Positions 22,081-31,800 of a stretch of DNA of 44,070 bases are shown here, piece by piece (the first letter of the stretch is position 1; each line of letters opens with the position of its first letter). This stretch comes from Microvirga sesbaniae (lineage in GTDB: Bacteria > Pseudomonadota > Alphaproteobacteria > Rhizobiales > Beijerinckiaceae), in assembly GCF_025460805.1 (NCBI RefSeq), contig NZ_JAMXFJ010000031.1:1-44070 (forward strand), read 5' to 3'. The translations under genes were made by a program, and so were the position numbers. The notes below the pieces were generated by a model that saw only the letters and a list, made by a program, of their open reading frames with translations, made no database searches and was not told the origin of the DNA.

Positions 22081-23334
22081 TCACCCGCTCACCTCGACCC
22101 GCACATGCCGCTTCCTGCCCGCCGTGAGCTTCAGGGATCCGCCGGCGAGATCCGCCGGAGCGACGGGGGCGTCGGCGTCCTGCACGACCACGCCGTTGAG
22201 CCGCGCGCCGCTGTTGCCGACTAGGCGGCGCGCCTCGCTCCTGGAGCCGGACAACCCGGCCAGCACGAGAAGCTGCGCGACCGTGACGCCGGCCTCGAGC
22301 GCGGACCGGGAGAGGCCGATGCTCGGCAGCCCGGATGCGGTCTCGCCCTCCTCGAAGGCGCGGCGCGCCGTCTCGGCCGCGTCCCGCGCGGCGGCGTCCC
22401 CGTGCGCGAGACGGGTCGCCTCGTTGGCCAGGATCCGCTTCGCCTCGTTGATCTCGGAGCCCTTCAGCCGCCCCAGACGATGCACCTCGTCGAGGGGCAG
22501 CTCCGTGAAGAGGCGCAGGAAGCGGGCGACGTCGTCGTCCTCCGTGTTGCGCCAGAACTGCCAGAACGCGTAGGGGCCGAGCTTATCGGCGTTGAGCCAG
22601 ACGGCGCCCGTCGCGGTCTTGCCCATCTTGGCCCCGGCCGTGGTGGTGAGCAGCGGCGTCGTCAGCCCGAAGAGCTGGCGCTGGTCGATCCGCCGGGCGA
22701 GCTCGATGCCGTTGACGATGTTGCCCCACTGGTCCGAGCCGCCCATCTGCAATGCGCAGGCATGATGGCGCGACAGCTCGAGGAAGTCGAAGGCCTGGAG
22801 CACCATGTAGTTGAACTCGAGCAGGGTGAGCGGCTGCTCGCGCTCGAGCCGCAGGCGCACGCTGTCGAAGCTCAGCATCCGGTTGATGGTGAAATGGGCG
22901 CCGAACTCGCGCAGGAACGGCAGGTAGCGCAGGGGATCGAGCCAGGCGGCGTTGTCCACCATCACGGCGTCGGTCGGCCCGTCGCCGAAGGCGAGGTAGC
23001 GGGAGAAGACCTGCTTCAGGCCGGCGGCGTTGCGGGCGATCTGCCGGTCGTCGAGCAGGGGCCTGCTCCCGTCGCGGAAGCTCGGATCGCCGATCCGCGT
23101 GGTGCCGCCGCCGATGAGCACGACCGGCCTGTGGCCGCATGTCTGCAGCCAGCGCAGGGCCATGATCTGCACGAGGCTGCCCACGTGCAGGCTGTCCGCG
23201 GTGGCGTCGAAACCGATGTACGCGGCCACGGGCCCGGCGGCGAGGCGCGCGTCGAGGGCCTCCACATCGGTGCATTGGTGGATGAAGCCGCGCTCGGCGA
23301 GCGTCTTCAGGAATTCGGATTTGGGGGTCGTCAT
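22081..23334 (-). CDS. tyrS: Tyrosyl-tRNA synthetase
   Basis: A 417-residue class I synthetase. The HIGH-like motif is HVGS (50-53), the KMSKS-like motif is KMGKT (236-240), and QMGGSDQWGNI (196-206) is the TyrRS binding region for tyrosine and ATP. The C-terminal 60 residues form the S4 RNA-binding domain (SRSEARRLVGNSGARLNG). It charges tRNA-Tyr with tyrosine in the cytoplasm. The ATG at 23334 follows AGGAG at a spacing of eight; an in-frame extension upstream is rejected. It lies downstream of purC in the same direction, 207 bases away. Confidence 0.96.
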   Translation of the reverse strand: MTTPKSEFLKTLAERGFIHQCTDVEALDARLAAGPVAAYIGFDATADSLHVGSLVQIMALRWLQTCGHRPVVLIGGGTTRIGDPSFRDGSRPLLDDRQIARNAAGLKQVFSRYLAFGDGPTDAVMVDNAAWLDPLRYLPFLREFGAHFTINRMLSFDSVRLRLEREQPLTLLEFNYMVLQAFDFLELSRHHACALQMGGSDQWGNIVNGIELARRIDQRQLFGLTTPLLTTTAGAKMGKTATGAVWLNADKLGPYAFWQFWRNTEDDDVARFLRLFTELPLDEVHRLGRLKGSEINEAKRILANEATRLAHGDAAARDAAETARRAFEEGETASGLPSIGLSRSALEAGVTVAQLLVLAGLSGSRSEARRLVGNSGARLNGVVVQDADAPVAPADLAGGSLKLTAGRKRHVRVEVSG

Positions 23335-23392
23335 CGTGTCGTCTCCTGGGATTGGCGGAAGCCGCTGCCCGGAGACCTGATCACCACATGAA

Positions 23393-23417
23393 GATGCCGC
23401 CGGAGAGCGGCGGCATC
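23393..23417 (-). other. Hairpin in the purC-tyrS intergenic region
   Basis: GATGCCGCC (23393-23401) pairs perfectly with GGCGGCATC (23409-23417) around seven bases. It lies about 60 bases ahead of the tyrS start in its presumed leader. There is a short T-rich stretch but no run of T. It could be a weak terminator for purC or a leader element for tyrS. Confidence 0.4.
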
Positions 23418-23541
23418 GAACGTCTGGTCGCAACCGAACGGAGCCGCCCTATGGGGACGGCGTAAAATAGTTCACGAAGCTGGTGCGACCGGTGATCATG
23501 GGGCGCAGGATACGGGCGCCGCGCCGGATCGTCAACCGGCC

Positions 23542-24516
23542 TCAGAAGAAGCCCTTCAGGTTCTCCCTCACCCGCTCCAGCACCGGAACGGCCGGGTCCG
23601 GCAGGGCGAAGGCCTGGCCGGTGATGCGCTCGAAGGCGTCGATGTAGACGCGGGCGGTCTCGAGCACCACGTCCTGCGGGATCTCCGGGATCTCGTCCTT
23701 GTACGGATCGCAGCGGGCCGCCACCCAGGTGCGGATGAAGTCCTTGTCGAAGCTCTCGGGCCGCTCGCCGGCCTCGAAGCGGCTTTGGTAGCTGTCCAGG
23801 AACCAGTAGCGGCTCGAATCCGGCGTGTGGATCTCGTCGGCGATCATGATCGTGCCGGTCTCGTCGATGCCGAACTCGTATTTGGTGTCGACGAGGATCA
23901 GCCCGCGCTGGCGCGCCATCTCCCTGCCCCTGGCGAAGAGCGCGAGGGCGTAGTCGGACACCATGCGCCATTGCTCCTCGTTCAGGAGCCCCTGGCCGAC
24001 GATCTCGGCCGGGGTGAGCGGTTCGTCGTGCCCACCATGAAAGGCCTTGCTCGTCGGCGTGATGATGGTCTCGGGCAGCTTCTCGTTGTCGCGCATGCCG
24101 TCCGGCAGGCGGATGCCGTACATCGCGCGCTCGCCCTTCCTGTAGAGGGACAGGATCGACGTGCCGGTGGTCCCGGCGAGATAGTCGCGCACCACGATCT
24201 CCACCGGCAGGATGGTGAGCCTGCGGCCGACCAGCACGTTCGGGTCGGGATATTCGATCACGTGGTTGGGGCAGAGGTCCGCCGTCGCCTCGAACCAGAA
24301 CCGGGCCGTCTGCGTCAGCACCTGCCCTTTCAGCGGAATCGCCGCGAGGTTGCGGTCGAAGGCGCTGATGCGGTCCGACGCGACGATGATGCGCCGCCCG
24401 TCGGGCAGGTCGTAATTGTCGCGCACCTTGCCGCGGTAGTGGTTCGGCAGTTCCGGGATGGTCGCGTCCTCGAGGACGTAACCGGCATAGGCTCCAAGGG
24501 CCGCTCGATCCACCAT
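23542..24516 (-). CDS. purC: Phosphoribosylaminoimidazole-succinocarboxamide (SAICAR) synthase
   Basis: A 324-residue enzyme of purine synthesis that joins aspartate to CAIR with ATP to give SAICAR. Motifs are YRGKVRDNYDL near residue 28, VASDRISAFDRNL, LVDTKYEFGIDETG and ADEIHTPDSSRYW. It belongs to the longer (about 300-residue) type seen in yeast and some bacteria, rather than the 240-residue E. coli type. GTG (24522) and ATG (24516) compete as starts; the ATG has AGG at suitable spacing. A short hairpin (CGCTAG at 24567-24572 with CTAGCG at 24580-24585) lies about 50 bases upstream, and three mosaic repeats follow further upstream. Confidence 0.95.
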   Translation of the reverse strand: MVDRAALGAYAGYVLEDATIPELPNHYRGKVRDNYDLPDGRRIIVASDRISAFDRNLAAIPLKGQVLTQTARFWFEATADLCPNHVIEYPDPNVLVGRRLTILPVEIVVRDYLAGTTGTSILSLYRKGERAMYGIRLPDGMRDNEKLPETIITPTSKAFHGGHDEPLTPAEIVGQGLLNEEQWRMVSDYALALFARGREMARQRGLILVDTKYEFGIDETGTIMIADEIHTPDSSRYWFLDSYQSRFEAGERPESFDKDFIRTWVAARCDPYKDEIPEIPQDVVLETARVYIDAFERITGQAFALPDPAVPVLERVRENLKGFF

Positions 24517-24600
24517 GCTCACCTGCCAGGATTGTTCGGACGTGTTCTAAACCGAAATTCCCGGCGCGCTAGAGCAAAACTAGCGGGAATCGTAACTCCC

Positions 24601-24694
24601 ACTGTCATCACCGGGCTCGTCCCGGTGATCCCACTTCCGTAGAGCGCCGCGCTTTTCCGATCGGGATGGCCGGCACAGGGCCGGCCATGACGTG
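24601..24694. repeat. 95-bp mosaic repeat, copy 6
   Basis: The left end is altered (ACTGTCAT), then come both hairpins, CACCGGGCTCGTCCCGGTG and GGCCGGCACAGGGCCGGCC, and the ATGACGTG end. It is the first of three head-to-tail copies filling the 484-base gap between purC and the LolA-like gene. Confidence 0.88.
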
Positions 24695-24726
24695 AGAGGG
24701 TGTCATCACCGCCTCATGCCACCCTC

Positions 24727-24821
24727 CACGTCATCACCGGGCTCGTCCCGGTGATCCCGCTTCCGTAGGGCGCCGCGCTTCAAAGGATCGGGATGGCCGG
24801 CACAAGGCCGGCCATGACGTG
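24727..24821. repeat. 95-bp mosaic repeat, copy 7
   Basis: A complete copy with both ends, the CACCGGGCTCGTCCCGGTG hairpin and the GGCCGGCACAAGGCCGGCC hairpin. It is followed by the spacer GTGGGTGGGTGGCAGGAAGG, also seen after copies 1 and 5. Confidence 0.9.
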
Positions 24822-24892
24822 GGTGGGTGGCAGGAAGGGCGGAGGGTGCCATGACGCCGGAGGGTGTTGTCACCGGCCCTGACCACCTTCTC

Positions 24893-24986
24893 CACGTCAT
24901 CACCGGGCTTGTCCCGGTGATCCCGATACGAGAGGCGCGGCGCTTCACCTTATCGGGATGGCCGGCACAAGGCCGGCCATGACGTG
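24893..24986. repeat. 95-bp mosaic repeat, copy 8
   Basis: A complete copy, one base shorter in the linker. It ends 14 bases from the stop codon of the LolA-like gene. Confidence 0.9.
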
Positions 24987-25000
24987 GGAGAGGGTGCCCT

Positions 25001-26128
25001 CTACTGCCCGGCCCGCGCGTCCCGACGGTAGGTGGCGTTGACGCCCGAGAGGGTCACGGAGGTCTCGTAGCCCTGGGCGTCGATGATGGTCCATTGCTTG
25101 AGGGCATTGGCGCGGCTGTCGTAGCGCAGGGTGATCTTCGAGGTGCCCCCGAGGGTCGCGCTGTCGTCGAACCGGACCGTCACGATGCCGTCGCGTCCCA
25201 CCTGCACGTCGCGCACCTTGGTGTCCCGCGAGAGGTCGATATTGTCCTGGACGAGGAATTTCAGGGGCGTCTGCCCGACCGGGTAGACGTCGTTGGTGCC
25301 GAGCTTCTTGTCGCGAATCGCCACGTTGCGTCCGTCCGAGATCACCTCGAGGGTGCTGGGCGGGGCGTAGGCGAAGTGGAACTGGCCCGGGCGGCGCATG
25401 GAGAGCGTGCCCTCCGCCTGCTGGCCGTTGGGGTTCTTCTGGACGAAATAGGCCGACATCACGTCGAGGCTGTTGAAATAGGCGTTGACCCGCTCGAGCC
25501 CTTCCTCGGGCGTGCGGGGCCCGGGCGGCGATGTGGGCGTCGGAGCGGTGGACGGCGCGGCCACGGAGGTCGGCGCGGACACGGTCTGGGCGGGCGTCGC
25601 CCGGGCGGGCTTCGGCGGCTCCGCCACCTTGGCCGGCGGCGGCGCGGGCTTGGCCGGCTCGGCCGCCTGAACCGGGGGCTCGGGGGCCGGCTTCTGCGCC
25701 TCGGGGCCGGGCTTCGCCGCGGGGCCGGGCTTCGCCTCGGCTTTCTCGGCCGGACGCGGCGGCTCGGGCTTCGCGGCCGTCTGCGGCGCGGGCTGGGGCT
25801 TGGGGCCGGGCTGGGGCTTGGAGTTGGGCTGGGGCTGGGCGGTCCGCTGGGCCGGGCTCTGCGGCTTCTGGGCCGTCGGGTTCGGCCTGGCGGCCGGCGG
25901 CTGATTCCCGGCCTGCGGCCGCGCAGGGGCCGGCTGCTGGGGGGCCGCCTGCGGAGCCGCCGGCTGGGAGGCGCTCCCGGCGGCCTGCGGCTTCCTGAAG
26001 AGGCCGTCGAGGAAGCGGGTCAGGGGATCGGCGGATTGCTGCGCCGCGGCCGGAGACGCGCACGCGAATGCGACGGCAAGAGAGAGGAGACCACGAGCGA
26101 GGAGACGACGCACGGACGAGTGAAGCAT
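25001..26128 (-). CDS. LolA-like outer-membrane lipoprotein carrier protein with long low-complexity linker
   Basis: A 375-residue exported protein in three parts. Residues 1-30 are a signal peptide (RRLLARGLLSLAVAFACASPAAAQ). Residues about 46-205 are rich in Pro, Ala, Gln and Lys, with many PQP, PAP and KPGP runs. The C-terminal 165 residues match LolA: ERVNAYFNSLDVMSAYFVQ, GTLSMRRPGQFHFAY and DGRNVAIRDKKL are the normal first strands. LolA carries lipoproteins across the periplasm; the linker may let the domain span peptidoglycan. Ordinary LolA is about 200 residues, so this version is almost twice as long. The start is placed at 26128; a GTG at 26155 is possible. Confidence 0.88.
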   Translation of the reverse strand: MLHSSVRRLLARGLLSLAVAFACASPAAAQQSADPLTRFLDGLFRKPQAAGSASQPAAPQAAPQQPAPARPQAGNQPPAARPNPTAQKPQSPAQRTAQPQPNSKPQPGPKPQPAPQTAAKPEPPRPAEKAEAKPGPAAKPGPEAQKPAPEPPVQAAEPAKPAPPPAKVAEPPKPARATPAQTVSAPTSVAAPSTAPTPTSPPGPRTPEEGLERVNAYFNSLDVMSAYFVQKNPNGQQAEGTLSMRRPGQFHFAYAPPSTLEVISDGRNVAIRDKKLGTNDVYPVGQTPLKFLVQDNIDLSRDTKVRDVQVGRDGIVTVRFDDSATLGGTSKITLRYDSRANALKQWTIIDAQGYETSVTLSGVNATYRRDARAGQ

Positions 26129-26290
26129 GACGCGACTGCTAACCTGGAAAATCACCGTTGCCCGTGCGCAAAAGCACGGCGCGGCAATGCTTTATGGCCC
26201 GGATAAGAGGCTGAATGAAGGCATGAGCCTCGCAGACGGGAGCGAGTCGGTCCAGGGGCCCGCGATCGCGCTTCGATTCCCCTGCGTCCC

Positions 26291-26857
26291 TCACGCGGCG
26301 TCCGCCAGTTCCTCGTCCTCGGCCGCAGGCCGCGCGGGCGCGGGACGCGGCTTGGGCGCGCGTGGGCGGGACGGGTGCTTCTTCTTGCCCTTCGCCGGCT
26401 TGGCCTTGCCGTTCAGGCCGCGCCACCAGCCCTGCCAGCTCCAGGCTCCCGGTCCCACGAGAGCGTAGAACAGGAGAGCCGCCAGAACCCCGAGATGGGA
26501 GAGGAACACCGCCTGCTCCGCCTGGCGGTTGAGGCCGGCATAGTCCCAGAAGCGGTGCTGGGTGCCGGTCGTCACCACCAGGGCGGCGATGAGCACGGAG
26601 GCGCTCAGCCGCGGCGCGACGCCGACGATGAGGGCCAGGGGCCCGAACACCTCGGCGAGCACGATCAGGGTCGCCACCACGTCGCCGTAGGGCATGCCCT
26701 TCAGGGTCAGGGCGGCGGCCAGCCCGGAGATGTTCGAGAGGCGCCCGATGGCCACCGGCAGGAAGCAGCCCGCCAGCAGCAGGCGGTTCAGCAGCAGAAC
26801 CCCGTTGACGCCCGATCCCCTGTCCTCGCCCATGCCCCCACCGATGCCCCAACCCAT
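26291..26857 (-). CDS. DoxX-family membrane protein
   Basis: A 188-residue protein with four hydrophobic segments: LLLNRLLLAGCFLPVAIGRL, VVATLIVLAEVFGPLALIVG, SVLIAALVVTTGTQHRFWDY and HLGVLAALLFYALVG. This is the DoxX pattern. The C-terminus is a basic tail rich in Lys, Arg, Pro and Ala that ends acidic (EDEELADAA). Family members act in redox or membrane-associated roles that are mostly undefined. The ATG at 26857 with AGGA seven bases upstream is preferred to one 21 codons earlier. It stands alone between the LolA-like gene and galE, all on the same strand. Confidence 0.87.
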   Translation of the reverse strand: MGWGIGGGMGEDRGSGVNGVLLLNRLLLAGCFLPVAIGRLSNISGLAAALTLKGMPYGDVVATLIVLAEVFGPLALIVGVAPRLSASVLIAALVVTTGTQHRFWDYAGLNRQAEQAVFLSHLGVLAALLFYALVGPGAWSWQGWWRGLNGKAKPAKGKKKHPSRPRAPKPRPAPARPAAEDEELADAA

Positions 26858-26974
26858 GCCCTCGTCCTCCCCTCGCCTGGTCCGGCGGCGCCGGGAATCG
26901 GCCCGGCGCCTGAGGAGCATTTGAGGCAGAGGTTCTTAATCGGCTGTTATCGCCGGCCGGCCATCCACCGCCGG

Positions 26975-27967
26975 TCAGAGCTTCAGGTTGCGCTCCCGGA
27001 GCATGGCCTCCCAGCGCATGGAGTGGTCCACGATGGTGGCGAGATCGTCGAGGCGGGGCTCCCATCCCAGCTCGGCCCGGATGCGGGTCGGGTCCGCCAC
27101 GATCGTCGACGGGTCGCCCGCGCGGCGCGGCCCGATCCTGGCTTCCACGGGCTTTCCGGACACCCGGCGCACGGTCTCGATCACCTCGGAGACGGAAAAG
27201 CCGTGTCCGTAGCCGCAATTCATGATGAGGCTCTCGCCGCCCTGCTTGAGATGGGTCAGGGCCTGCACGTGCGCGGCGATCAGGTCGCTCACATGGATGT
27301 AGTCGCGGATGCACGTCCCGTCCGGCGTGGGATAATCCGTGCCGTAGATCTCCATGTGGGACCGCATGCCGAGCGCCGTCTGGACCGCCACCTTGATCAG
27401 GTGGGTGGCGTTCGCCGTCGACTGGCCGTGGCGCATCAGCGGATCGGCGCCCGCCACGTTGAAGTAGCGAAGGACCACGTAGCGCATGCCGTGAGCGGCC
27501 GCGACGTCGTGCAGCATGATCTCCGTCAGCCGCTTGGAACTGCCGTAGGGCGACAGGGGCCCCAGGGGCGCATCCTCGCCGATCGGCTTGTCGGAGGTGT
27601 CGCCGTAGACGGCGGCCGTGGACGAGAACACGAAGGTCTTGACCCCTGCGGCGACCGCGGCCGCCATGAGGGAGCGGCTCTTGACCGTGTTGTTCAGGTA
27701 ATAGCCCAGCGGATCGGTGACGGATTCCGGCACGATGAGCTTGGCGGCGAAATGCGCGATGGCGTCGATCCGGTGCTGCTGCAGCGTGCGGAGGACGAGC
27801 TCGTAATCGCCCACGTCGCCGACCACGAGCGGGACACCCTCCGGAACCGACCAGCGGAAGCCCGTCGAGAGGTTGTCGAAGACGATCGGGTTGTGCCCGG
27901 CATCGAGCAGCGCCAGAACCATGTGGCCGCCGATGTACCCTGCCCCGCCTGTCACGAGAACGTTCAT
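26975..27967 (-). CDS. galE: UDP-glucose 4-epimerase
   Basis: A 330-residue extended SDR. The NAD-binding GGAGYIGGH opens the protein, and the catalytic set is T117 in FSSTAAVYG plus Y141 and K145 in YGSSK. RDYIHVSDL and the C-terminal GWEPRLDDL are typical of GalE. It interconverts UDP-glucose and UDP-galactose for surface polysaccharide synthesis. The start at 27967 has AGGAGA four bases ahead; an upstream in-frame ATG lacks such a site. No other gal or polysaccharide genes are adjacent, though the epimerase-like RTX protein gene follows on the other strand. Confidence 0.95.
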   Translation of the reverse strand: MNVLVTGGAGYIGGHMVLALLDAGHNPIVFDNLSTGFRWSVPEGVPLVVGDVGDYELVLRTLQQHRIDAIAHFAAKLIVPESVTDPLGYYLNNTVKSRSLMAAAVAAGVKTFVFSSTAAVYGDTSDKPIGEDAPLGPLSPYGSSKRLTEIMLHDVAAAHGMRYVVLRYFNVAGADPLMRHGQSTANATHLIKVAVQTALGMRSHMEIYGTDYPTPDGTCIRDYIHVSDLIAAHVQALTHLKQGGESLIMNCGYGHGFSVSEVIETVRRVSGKPVEARIGPRRAGDPSTIVADPTRIRAELGWEPRLDDLATIVDHSMRWEAMLRERNLKL

Positions 27968-28081
27968 GAAATCTCCTGGAAACCTGCTCGACTCTTCGCC
28001 TGCTGGCATTATCGGTTCTGGAATTCTAGATCAATCCGATTCCGGGGGAAGGCTACCGGGCCGTTTCTAAAGGGGTGCAGC

Positions 28082-28387
28082 ATGGACGATCGCAAGGAAT
28101 ACTGGTGGGTTCATCACGAGGCCGCGGTGCAGCCCGCGGAGGTCGATTTCGTCGGCGGCATTCCGGTGGGCTTCCGGTTCATCGGCAGGGCCGGCACCAT
28201 CGCGGCCTCCTCGGCCGAACTGCTCGAGCGCCTGCCCGCCCCTCCGCGCCCCGTCATCAAGCCCCAGGCGCCGCAAGCGGCGCCCGCCGAGCCTCGGCGG
28301 CGCGGCTCCTGGCTCTGGTTCATCGGCATCCTGCTGCTGATCCTGGTCGCCCAGTGCTCGGGAGATCTTTTCGATCTCATCAAATGA
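28082..28387 (+). CDS. Small tail-anchored-like membrane protein of unknown function
   Basis: A 101-residue protein I do not recognise. Residues 1-50 are a polar domain (MDDRKEYWWVHHEAA at the start, GFRFIGRAGTIAASSAELL near 29-47). A proline/alanine-rich stretch follows, and near the C-terminus comes one membrane segment, WLWFIGILLLILVAQC (about 77-92), preceded by RRRG. The layout suggests a cytoplasmic domain with a C-terminal anchor. The ATG at 28082 follows AAAGGGG. It is divergent from galE, with 114 bases between starts. Confidence 0.7.
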   Translation: MDDRKEYWWVHHEAAVQPAEVDFVGGIPVGFRFIGRAGTIAASSAELLERLPAPPRPVIKPQAPQAAPAEPRRRGSWLWFIGILLLILVAQCSGDLFDLIK

Positions 28388-28856
28388 TCAAAAGTTCCGC
28401 CGCCCTGTGATCCATAGGGATAGCCACCCCTATCAAAAAGGCTTCATCCCATCCGAGGTAGGCTTATACTTCGACGGCATTACACCTCTTCATGCCTGTC
28501 CGTCGGTTAACTCGGAATTGCTCCAGGCGTATGAAATAGAGCCATTTCACTTCGCAGGATCTGCCTATTTAATCATGGGTAATCAGGCCGATACTGTAGA
28601 GGAACACGTCCAGATGCTCATTACGTCCAGCGAGACGGAGACCGATTCCGCCTCGAAGGCCCGCATGGGTCACCTGCCGTCAGCGGCAGCGCCGTTTCAT
28701 CGAATCGTCGGAAACGCAGACCTGAACGCCGCCGCTTAGCCGGCTGCCATCTCCCACAACGATCGGCTTTCGCGCTGCGCGCACTGGAGGGATTCCGGTG
28801 ACGATGACGCTCGCGGTTGGCCTGACCCAGACACTTGAATAAGCAGGGATTTGACC
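28388..28856. other. Lower-GC 469-base leader region ahead of the RTX epimerase-like gene
   Basis: The stretch has visibly more A and T than the flanking genes and no repeat of the window's families. A 110-codon open frame (28407-28739, +) spans most of it, but it shows no recognisable domain, no ribosome-binding site and no codon pattern like the neighbours. I read the region as long regulatory leader or remnant sequence, without a defined promoter. Confidence 0.45.
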
Positions 28857-31800
28857 ATGATCATCAATGTCGATGCGCCCACCGGCAATGCCGCGCTGGA
28901 TATGGCGGCCATCAATAACGCCATCAAAGCCGCAAACGACTACTACAACGCTCATAAGTCGGAAGGTCAGGTCACCGTTCAGCTCGCAGCCGGAACGTAC
29001 ATGGTGAGCGGCGATCCGACGAACCCCTCCAAGGGCGCGGTGGAACTCATGTCGGGTGTCGCGCTCGTTGGAACCGGCGACCGCGATTCCACCATCAAGC
29101 TCGTCGACAATTTCAACGGGCGCATCAACGGCATCGTCCGGACGGAGCTGGACACCGTCGAGAACGTCAAGATCGCCAATCTGGTCATCGACGGCAATCG
29201 CGACAATCAAGCCGCGGGCAGCCATCAGGCCGGATTCATCTGCGGCATCAAGGAAGACGGAACCGGGCGCACCCAGTCCGACATCACCATCGACAACATC
29301 GAGGTGAAGGAATGCACGGCCTACGGGATCAACCCCCACGAGGTCACATACGATCTGACCATCACGAATTCCGTGTCCCACGACAATGGCCTCGACGGCT
29401 TCGTGGCCGATGCGGTCGTGGGCGGACTCTATGAGGGCAACGTCGCCTACAACAACGATCGCCATGGCTTCAACATCCAGAACGAGTCGAAGGACCTCGT
29501 CCTGAAGGACAACGAAGCCTTCGGCAACGGCTACCTCTACATGTATCAGGGCACCCTCGCCGGGGGCGCCGGCCTCACCATCCAGCGCGGCAACATTCCC
29601 CCGGCAGGCGAGACTGAGATTCCCTGGGTGTCCGGCATCGAGATCATCGGCGGCTCCTATCACGACAACGGCAAGGAAGGCATCCTGGTCAAGCTGTCCG
29701 AGCAGATCACCATCACGGATGTCGACATCTACGGCAATCAGCGCCAGGGCGTGAAGATCGAAGGATCTGACAATGTCACGGTCCAGAACAGCCGCATCTC
29801 GAACAACTCGCAGGAATTCGACGGCAAGTACGACGAGATCAACATCCGCGAGCGCTTCGACGACGACTATTCGCAGAACACCTACTACTCGCACAACACG
29901 CAGGTCGTGAACAACGTCATCTCCTCGACCGGAGACGTGAATTCACGCTACGGCATCCGCGAGGAGCCGACCAACGACGACGCCGGCCCGACCAACACCT
30001 CCGTATCGGGGAATACCATCAGCGGCATGGATTCGGGCAGCGTCTCGGTTCCCGGCTACGTCTGGACCGGCGACCCGGGCAACAACGCTATCGACGGCAC
30101 GAGCGGGGCCGATACCATGGCCGGCGGAGCGGGCAACGACACCTACACGGTCAACCATTCGGGCGACGTGGTCACCGAGAATGCCGGCGAGGGGACGGAC
30201 CAGGTCAATTCATCGATCACCTATACCCTGACGTCCAACGTGGAAAATCTGACGCTGACGGGCACGGGCGCCATCAACGGCTATGGCAACGAACTCGACA
30301 ACGGGCTCACCGGCAATGAGGCCGCCAACACGCTGAAGGGCGGTGACGGCAACGATACCCTCGACGGCGGCGCCGGCGCGGACAATCTCGACGGCGGCAA
30401 CGGCCACGATACCTACTTCGTCGACAATGTGGGGGATGTGATCGTCGAGAAGGACAGCCTCGGCCTCGGCGGCTACGATCGCGTGTTCAGCTCGGTCAGC
30501 TACACCCTCTCGTCCCAGGTGGAGGAACTGACGCTGACGGGAACGGCCAACCTGAACGCCACCGGCAACGCGGGCGCCAACGTCCTGAACGGCAATGCCG
30601 GCGACAACATCCTCGACGGCCAGGGCGGGGCCGACACGATGAGCGGCGGATTGGGCAACGACACCTACTCTGTCGATCACAGCGGCGACGTGGTGATCGA
30701 GGCCGCCGGCGCCGGCATCGACACGGTGTTCAGCTCGATCTCGATCTCCAGCGTGAAGGGCCTTGCGGCCAATGTGGAGAACCTGGTGCTGGTCGGGGCT
30801 GCCGCCGATGGCGCCGGCAACGGGCTCGACAACCTGATCATCGGCAACGGCCAGGTCAACAAGCTGTATGGCCTCGACGGGAACGATACCCTCGATGGCG
30901 GCGCGGGCGCCGACTCGCTGACGGGCGGCGCCGGAAACGATGTGTTCGTCCTGCGCAAGGGCGAGCTCCAGGACGACACGGTCGCCGATTTCACCGGCAG
31001 CGCGGTCGGGGGCGGCGACCGGATCGAGTTCGTGGGCTTCTCCAGCCAGGCGACCCTGACCTCGCTCGGCGGCGGCGTCTGGATGGTTGTCGACGGGAGC
31101 TATTCGGAAAGCTTCCGTGTCTCCGGCGGAGCGAAGATCAGCGCCGGCGATCATAATCTGATCTCGGCGGCCGGCCCGGTCTGGAACGGCAATGCGGGCG
31201 ACAACGTGATCGCCGGCACCGCCGGAGCCGACACCATGAACGGCGGAGCGGGCAACGACACCTACACGGTCAATCATACCGGCGACGTCGTCAACGAGGA
31301 CGCCGGCGCCGGAACCGACACGGTGATCAGCTCGATCTCCGTCTCCCTCGACCGGCCGCTGGCGGCCAATGTCGAGAACCTGACCCTGATCGCTCCGGCC
31401 GATCCGACCAAGCCTGCGCTCCAGGGCACCGGAAACGCCCTCAACAACGTCATCACCGGCAACGATCAGGACAACAAGCTGTACGGGCTCGAAGGCGATG
31501 ACACGCTCATCGGCGGTCTGGGCAACGACACCCTGGATGGAGGGATCGGTACGGATACGGCGATCTACGGGGGGAAGAAGTCGGATTACACCGTCACGAT
31601 GAAGATCGACGAATGGAAGGTGATCGGACCGGACGTGGGCACCGATACCCTGAGAGGCATCGAGATCGTGCAGTTCTCGGACGGTCGTTACTTCAACGGC
31701 GTGTGGGAAGCCAAACCCGTGGACTCTGGCACTCCCGGCACGCCCGGCAATCCCGGGACGCCGAGCAATCCCGGCACACCCTCCAACCCCGGGACACCGG

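Noticed and set aside
28407..28739. A 110-codon frame ahead of the RTX gene
   Set aside because: No ribosome-binding site, no known domain, and a codon pattern unlike neighbouring genes. It is kept only as a note in the intergenic entry.
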